Source: Cohnella silvisoli
GTDB lineage: Bacteria; Bacillota; Bacilli; Paenibacillales; Paenibacillaceae
Assembly (NCBI RefSeq): GCF_021190915.1
Contig: NZ_JAIOAP010000020.1
Coordinates: 1 to 64,000 of the forward strand
Direction of reading: 5' to 3'
DNA length: 64,000 nt
The translations under genes were made by a program, and so were the position numbers. A model generated the notes under the pieces. The model was given only the letters and a program-made list of their open reading frames with translations, was not told the origin of the DNA and did not search any database. How positions within the stretch are numbered: position 1 is the first letter of the stretch; every line of letters begins with the position of its first letter. Shown piece by piece: positions 60,409 to 64,000 of this stretch.

Positions 60409-60552
60409 CAACCTGCCGATCAGATTGAACAATATATGTCGTATTATTTGTAAGAACGATTCTGTCGTGAATCATAGCCTATAGTGCGGCTTAAACATTG
60501 ACGAAGCATTACATACCCAGTGTTTTTACGTTTTTGGTAGTGAAACTAACCA

Positions 60553-60605
60553 ATGTGGGAGCACGGCATGCAAGAGGTCAGGGTTCGATCCCCTCTTGGC
60601 TTCAT
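60553..60605 (+). pseudogene. tRNA remnant (tRNA-Ala-like)
   Basis: GTGGGAGCACGGCATGCAAG, then AGGTCAGGGTTCGATCCCCT and a degenerate acceptor end CTTGGCTTCA. The T-arm is intact, the anticodon arm has shrunk and no 5' acceptor half is found. A strong terminator follows, as after a real tRNA. The remainder of 60454-60717 has no gene. Confidence 0.6.
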
Positions 60606-60606
60606 A

Positions 60607-60647
60607 ACAAAAAATCCTTGATCCATTGGATCGGGGATTTTTTGTTA
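60607..60647 (+). terminator. Terminator after tRNA remnant
   Basis: AACAAAAAATCC / GGATTTTTTGTT plus inner TTGATCC/GGATCGG stem with ATT loop; works in both directions, so it may also end the convergent HxlR gene. Confidence 0.85.
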
Positions 60648-60717
60648 TGGAGCCATGAAAGAGGGAGAACCCCGGGGTTCAGTCCGCGCGCAGAAGCGTC
60701 AGATATAAATAAATTTG

Positions 60718-61062
60718 TTACATACTTTGTTGATCTTGCCTGCTTCTTTCCATATGAGTGAATCCCCAATGTGCCATTGATTCCATCACTGAATTGAAAG
60801 ACTTGCCGTAGTCACTTAGCGAATATTCTACTTTGGGTGGAACTTGCGGATACACAGTTCTAATTATAAGTCCATCGTTCTCCAATTCTCTAAGTTGTTG
60901 CGTTAACATCTTGCGTGTAATTTGTGGCATCGAATGTTGTAGTTCATTGAAACGTTTCGTTCCGTTTACCAAACGCCAAAGAATAATGACTTTCCATTTT
61001 CCGCCGATTACTGACAAGGTTGCCTCGACAGGACAGCTATTATCAATACAGTCCATGTTCAA
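60718..61062 (-). CDS. HxlR-family transcriptional regulator
   Basis: 114 residues. CPVEATLSVIGGKWKVIILW is the family signature, followed by the winged helix FNELQHSMPQITRKMLTQQL and VEYSLSDYGKSF. Cys5 and Cys10 near the N-terminus suit a thiol-based sensor of quinones or electrophiles, as known for YodB and HypR. It is divergent to a quinone-oxidoreductase-like gene, its most likely target. An internal ATG two codons in is also possible. Confidence 0.92.
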   Translation of the reverse strand: MNMDCIDNSCPVEATLSVIGGKWKVIILWRLVNGTKRFNELQHSMPQITRKMLTQQLRELENDGLIIRTVYPQVPPKVEYSLSDYGKSFNSVMESMAHWGFTHMERSRQDQQSM

Positions 61063-61100
61063 TCCCCCGATAGTTACTTTTTTGGTACTACGATACTTGA

Positions 61101-61138
61101 AAGTGCGTACTTCCTATATTTAAACCTAATATTATAAT
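61101..61138 (+). promoter_or_regulatory. Putative HxlR operator and promoter
   Basis: AAGTGCGTACTT (61101-61112) has inverted AAGT/ACTT arms, and TATAAT (61133-61138) lies downstream, before the oxidoreductase gene. The operator would overlap the -35 region. Confidence 0.45.
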
Positions 61139-61185
61139 ACAAGATAGGGAAAGAAAAAATACAAAAAACGATGGAGGCTAATACT

Positions 61186-62127
61186 ATGTCCAAGTCCAAA
61201 ATGCAAGCAATTCTAGTTCATGAATATGGCGGTTCGGATGCATTGAAACTCGAAGAAGTCGACCGCTCTAGCCCATTGGCAGGAGAAGTACTTGTCAAAA
61301 TCCATTATGCAACTGTCATCCCTCTTGACTGGAAAATTCGCAACGGATGGGTGCAGGCCGTATTCCCAAAGACACTTCCCTACATTCCAGGGTTTTACGC
61401 ATCCGGCATCGTCGAATCGGCAGGCCCGGGAGTGACTGAATTTACTGCTGGCGATCGCGTCTTCGGAATGATAGATGGAGCCTATGCGGAGTATGGCATT
61501 TCACCGGTGAATAAACTGGTGAAAATGCCGGACGGTCTGTCTTTCGAGGATGCAGCCACGATCAGGGCCGGCGCGGAAACGGCGTGGAAAGCCTTGTTTT
61601 CCGAAGGAGAGCTAAAAGTCGGTCAAACTGTCCTCATTCATGCTGCCGCTGGCGGCGTGGGACAATTCGCCGTTCAGTTGGCCAAATGGAAGGGAGCCAA
61701 TGTGATCGGCACCGCTTCAACCTCCAATCTGAACTTCGTTAAGTCTTTGGGTTCAGACCAAGTCATCGATTATACCACGACGGCTTTCGAAGAGGTTGTC
61801 AAAGAAGTGGATCTGGTCGTCGATTCCGTTGGGGGAGATACAGAGGATCGATCATGGGCAGTTCTGAAGCAGGGAGGAATTCTCGTCTCTTTGACGCAGC
61901 CTCCATCTCAAGAGAACGCTAAAAAGCATGGTATTACAGCTAAATTCAACACCAAGTTTCCAACCAAAGCGAATCTGCAGACAATAGCACAATTGATTGC
62001 CGACGGTACGATCAAAGCAGAGATCGATTCCATATTCCCGCTAAGCCAAACTAACAAAGCGCATGAGAAAAGCGAAGCAAAACATGGCCGCGGTAGAATT
62101 TTGCTGCGCGTCAACTCTTTCGAATAA
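61186..62127 (+). CDS. Quinone oxidoreductase-like, zinc-free MDR-family NADP-dependent reductase
   Basis: 313 residues. GroES-like N-terminal domain (GEVLVKIHYATVIPLDWKIR, GDRVFGMIDGAYAEY), then a Rossmann domain with AAAGGVGQFAVQLAKWKGA around residue 152 as the nucleotide-binding loop, and VVDSVGGDTEDRSW. No zinc-binding Cys/His set is seen. It probably reduces quinones or enones and is likely induced through the divergent HxlR regulator. ATG 61186 is chosen with TGGAGG upstream; the frame also has ATG 61171, inside that ribosome-binding site. Confidence 0.92.
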   Translation: MSKSKMQAILVHEYGGSDALKLEEVDRSSPLAGEVLVKIHYATVIPLDWKIRNGWVQAVFPKTLPYIPGFYASGIVESAGPGVTEFTAGDRVFGMIDGAYAEYGISPVNKLVKMPDGLSFEDAATIRAGAETAWKALFSEGELKVGQTVLIHAAAGGVGQFAVQLAKWKGANVIGTASTSNLNFVKSLGSDQVIDYTTTAFEEVVKEVDLVVDSVGGDTEDRSWAVLKQGGILVSLTQPPSQENAKKHGITAKFNTKFPTKANLQTIAQLIADGTIKAEIDSIFPLSQTNKAHEKSEAKHGRGRILLRVNSFE

Positions 62128-62266
62128 TGATTCGATTACATTTCTTTTGTTGGCACTTGTTCTTGGCATCGGTTTGCTGGCCGCGAGTCTGATTCGTAGA
62201 GATACTCCTGAAGAAAGAGGTCAGGGCTGCGTTTCTCATAAGTTCCATAAAAGAAAAAGTCGCTAA
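62128..62266 (+). pseudogene. Possible 3' remnant of an MFS transporter
   Basis: The frame continues NNDSITFLLLALVLGIGLLA and then ASLIRRDTPEERGQ, which reads like the last membrane helix and cytoplasmic tail of a drug/proton antiporter. No start or other helices exist. Ends in a terminator (62246-62287). Identification by character only. Confidence 0.35.
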
Positions 62267-62287
62267 CGGGCGGCTTTTTCTTTTATG
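62246..62287 (+). terminator. Terminator after oxidoreductase/remnant
   Basis: CATAAAAGAAAAAGTCGC paired with GCGGCTTTTTCTTTTATG; long bidirectional hairpin with T-rich arm. Confidence 0.85.
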
Positions 62288-62323
62288 TGCAATTGGGAGC
62301 GAACCCGTTGCGGTTTCGCCAAG

Positions 62324-62494
62324 GCCAAACTGCGCAATCAGATTGACATGCTGAACAAAATATAAAAAATTTTATTTGAATTTGTCGATTTCGGCGCTTT
62401 CCGTTCGTTGTGTTAGTAGAGGCCGGGTTAAACGGTGATCATCCTGTTCACCCGGCTAACCAAAAATTAAACCAAAAACGAAAGGTTGATGAAA
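62324..62494 (+). repeat. Duplicated segment, copy 2
   Basis: Matches 58795-58960. Begins with the last 13 codons of a DGPF gene (AKLRNQIDMLNKI, stop at 62363-62365), followed by promoter P4 and the VOC leader. The rest of that third DGPF gene is gone. Confidence 0.8.
62383..62409 (+). promoter_or_regulatory. ECF42-type promoter P4
   Basis: TGTCGA (62383-62388), 17 bp, CGTT (62406-62409). Now drives a broken VOC gene and, further down, the RibD-like reductase. Confidence 0.7.
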
Positions 62495-62694
62495 ATGAAA
62501 GCACAGTTGACCCCTTATTTGATGTCAGAGGATGCACGAACGCAAGCCGAAGCGTATAGGCAAGCGCTCGGCGGAGAAATCCTCTCAGTAATGGCGGTGC
62601 GGTCAAATATCCATTCGATCTTCAGCCTTGGGGAGCCTATTACGGCGAAGTCGTAGACAAATTCGGCATCACATGGCAGATTGTCAAACAATAA
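62495..62694 (+). pseudogene. VOC/PhnB-type protein 2, internal deletion
   Basis: Starts MKAQLTPYLMSEDARTQAEA as in VOC1 and VOC3, keeps GGEILSVM, then jumps to the region coding the last 34 residues (PWGAYYGEVVDK at DNA level) in the wrong frame. Compared with 58961-59356 about 197 bp are missing, which shifts the frame. The 3' end including the stop is nearly identical to the intact copies. Not functional. Confidence 0.88.
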
Positions 62695-62786
62695 GGCCCA
62701 GAACTGCCGGCCTTCTGGAAGAGATCCAGAACGGGCCATGACGGAATCATCGATGCAAGAACAATCCAAAACAAAGGAGAACCAAA

Positions 62787-63329
62787 TTGAGAAAACTAAT
62801 CGTGTCAGAGTTTTTATCGCTGGATGGGGTCATGGAAGCACCGGAAAAATGGCACTTTCCATATGTGAATGAAGATATGATGGCGGATATCAGCGAAGGA
62901 CTGTTTAAGAGCGACACGCTCCTCTTCGGACGAAAGACCTATCAAGAAATGGCAGCGGCATGGCCGACCAGTACGAACCCTCTTGCCGACAAATTCAATA
63001 GCATCACGAAGTTTGTTGTTTCAACGACGTTGGAAGAGGCCCAGTGGAACAATACAACAGTGATTAAGGCGAATATCGTTGAAGAAGTGATCAAGTTAAA
63101 GCAACTGCCCGGGCAAGTCATTATGGTCATTGGCAGCTGTGATCTGGTAGATACGCTGATGCAACATGATCTCATCGATGAGTATTGGCTCATGATCCAT
63201 CCTCTTGTCCTGGGGAACGGCAAACTGCTCTTTAGAGAAGGGATGGCTACGAACCTGAAACTTGCAGCTTCGAAGACGTTCAAAACCGGCGTCGTTTCTC
63301 TCACCTACCAGTCAGAGAAGAAAGATTGA
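62787..63329 (+). CDS. RibD C-terminal/dihydrofolate-reductase-like protein
   Basis: 180 residues. RKLIVSEFLSLDGVMEAPEK, LLFGRKTYQEMA, ITKFVVSTTLEEAQWNNTTV, GQVIMVIGSCDLVDTLMQHD and IHPLVLGNGKLLF are the standard motifs of the YyaP/YwjB-type DHFR-like proteins, which bind NADPH. The substrate is unknown. TTG 62787 start with AAAGGAG eight bases upstream. It is likely read from P4 through the VOC pseudogene, which would place it in the ECF42 regulon. Confidence 0.9.
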   Translation: MRKLIVSEFLSLDGVMEAPEKWHFPYVNEDMMADISEGLFKSDTLLFGRKTYQEMAAAWPTSTNPLADKFNSITKFVVSTTLEEAQWNNTTVIKANIVEEVIKLKQLPGQVIMVIGSCDLVDTLMQHDLIDEYWLMIHPLVLGNGKLLFREGMATNLKLAASKTFKTGVVSLTYQSEKKD

Positions 63330-63341
63330 CTGCTCCTAAAT

Positions 63342-63361
63342 TTAGTCGTTCCCCGTTCGTT
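63342..63361 (+). promoter_or_regulatory. Degenerate ECF42-type promoter before VOC3
   Basis: The -10 side CCGTTCGTTGTG and TAGTAGAGGCCG are kept, but TAGTCG replaces TGTCGA and is only 9-10 bp from CGTT (63358-63361); about 8 bp have been lost. Probably inactive with the ECF42 sigma factor. Confidence 0.55.
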
Positions 63362-63416
63362 GTGATAGTAGAGGCCGACCAGCCAAAAATAAACCCAAAA
63401 CGAAAGGTTGATGAAC

Positions 63417-63812
63417 ATGAAAGCACAGTTAACCCCTTATTTAATGTCGGAGGATGCGCGAACGCAGGCCGAAACGTACAGGAAAGCGCTCGGAGGCGAA
63501 ATTCTGTCCGTGATGACTTACGCCCAAGCGCCGGGAACGCCGGATGCGATGAAGGACAAAGTCATGCACTTGGCAATGACGGTAGCAGGAGAAAATGCGT
63601 TGTTTATGTCCGATTCCTTTGAACCTGCAGGCGGCAGCCGCAGCATCAGACTGGCGCTGGCATTCGAAAGCGAAGCCGAAGCCCGGGAAGCCTATGCGAA
63701 TCTTGGCGAGGGCGGTGCAGTCAAGTTTCCATTCGAACTTCAGCCTTGGGGAGCCTATTACGGCGAAGTCGTAGACAAATTCGGCATCACATGGCAGATC
63801 GTCAAACAATAA
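63417..63812 (+). CDS. VOC/PhnB-type (glyoxalase-like) protein 3
   Basis: 131 residues, differing from VOC1 at scattered positions (for example KALGGEILSV for QVLGGEILSV, AYANLGEGGAVKFPFE for AFANLSEVGAVKYPFD). Same PhnB-like fold and start region, GAAAGGTTGATGAAC before ATG 63417. Its promoter copy is damaged, so transcription may depend on readthrough from the reductase gene 87 bp upstream. Confidence 0.88.
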   Translation: MKAQLTPYLMSEDARTQAETYRKALGGEILSVMTYAQAPGTPDAMKDKVMHLAMTVAGENALFMSDSFEPAGGSRSIRLALAFESEAEAREAYANLGEGGAVKFPFELQPWGAYYGEVVDKFGITWQIVKQ

Positions 63813-63827
63813 TGAAGGAGGATTTCT

Positions 63828-64000
63828 ATGCAAACCGTTGCGACTAAGCAAGTGATGTCGACTTCACTGACGGCGGCACGACTTTCATGGTGGGCGTCCG
63901 CTGCGTTTCTGGTATTACTCGCTGTCCTGCACATTATCAAGCCCGAGTTTGATCCATCGTGGCGAATGGTCAGCGAATATGCGATTGGGCGTTACGGCTG
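63828..64000 (+). CDS. DUF998-type membrane protein, N-terminal part
   Basis: Begins at ATG 63828 behind AAGGAGGATTT and runs off the window after 57 codons. A helix (WWASAAFLVLLAVLHII) is followed by KPEFDPSWRMVSEYAIGRYG, the characteristic first loop of DUF998 integral membrane proteins. It follows VOC3 by 15 bp and is likely co-transcribed. Function unknown. Confidence 0.8.
   Translation, partial: MQTVATKQVMSTSLTAARLSWWASAAFLVLLAVLHIIKPEFDPSWRMVSEYAIGRYG

Overview
The window looks like a chromosomal segment of a Gram-positive, endospore-former-type Firmicute close to Paenibacillus or Cohnella. Evidence: the order sigW - anti-sigma - cdaA - cdaR - glmM - glmS with a glmS ribozyme leader, the Bacillus-type 5S rRNA and downstream tRNA cluster, several YesM/YesN-type two-component pairs beside Lpl-type sugar ABC transporters without a local ATPase, and an S-layer-homology-anchored surface enzyme. 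The genus is inferred; no 16S is present.

Region 1 (1-12774) is core genome: the end of an rrn operon with 11 tRNAs, phosphoenolpyruvate carboxylase, an EamA transporter, the envelope-stress sigma factor SigW with its anti-sigma factor, the c-di-AMP cyclase CdaA and its regulator CdaR, phosphoglucosamine mutase GlmM and glucosamine-6-phosphate synthase GlmS. It joins envelope stress, c-di-AMP signalling and amino-sugar supply for the cell wall. A SigW-type promoter lies between sigW and the anti-sigma gene.

Region 2 (about 12780-14090) is a low-complexity scar: degenerate tandem repeats, a nonsense-mutated Xre-type regulator, a small unknown ORF, a decayed tRNA and an unknown minus-strand ORF.

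Region 3 (about 13970-47394) is a large polysaccharide-use locus. It holds a six-hairpin-type glycosidase, an unassigned GH42-like protein, a GH35 beta-galactosidase, two Lpl-type ABC importers (solute-binding lipoprotein plus two permeases each), an intracellular/secreted pair of GH-A-clan paralogues, a 1781-residue SLH-anchored surface enzyme, a DUF5054 (GH38-like) enzyme and two histidine kinase/AraC-type response-regulator pairs. An 83-bp promoter/operator element occurs twice (13971 and 30028), upstream of an intracellular enzyme and of the surface enzyme. The likely flow is surface binding and cleavage, import, cytoplasmic trimming. The substrate is not known from sequence; galactose- and possibly mannose-containing glycans are plausible.

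Region 4 (47426-54531) opens with the 3' remnant of a carbohydrate-binding-domain gene, then a separate MalF/MalG/MalE-type ABC importer with its own kinase/regulator pair.

Region 5 (54682-64000) is accessory: SelO, then an ECF42-type sigma factor with DGPF (YCII-related) proteins, VOC-fold proteins, DUF1801, a RibD/DHFR-like reductase, an HxlR regulator with divergent quinone oxidoreductase, a prematurely stopped metallo-beta-lactamase-fold gene, several gene remnants and the start of a DUF998-type membrane protein. Four copies of TGTCGA-N17-CGTY lie upstream of the DGPF and VOC genes and probably define the sigma factor's regulon. The block has been rearranged: one VOC copy has an internal deletion and another has lost the -35 half of the promoter. 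No CRISPR array, intact insertion sequence or prophage was seen.
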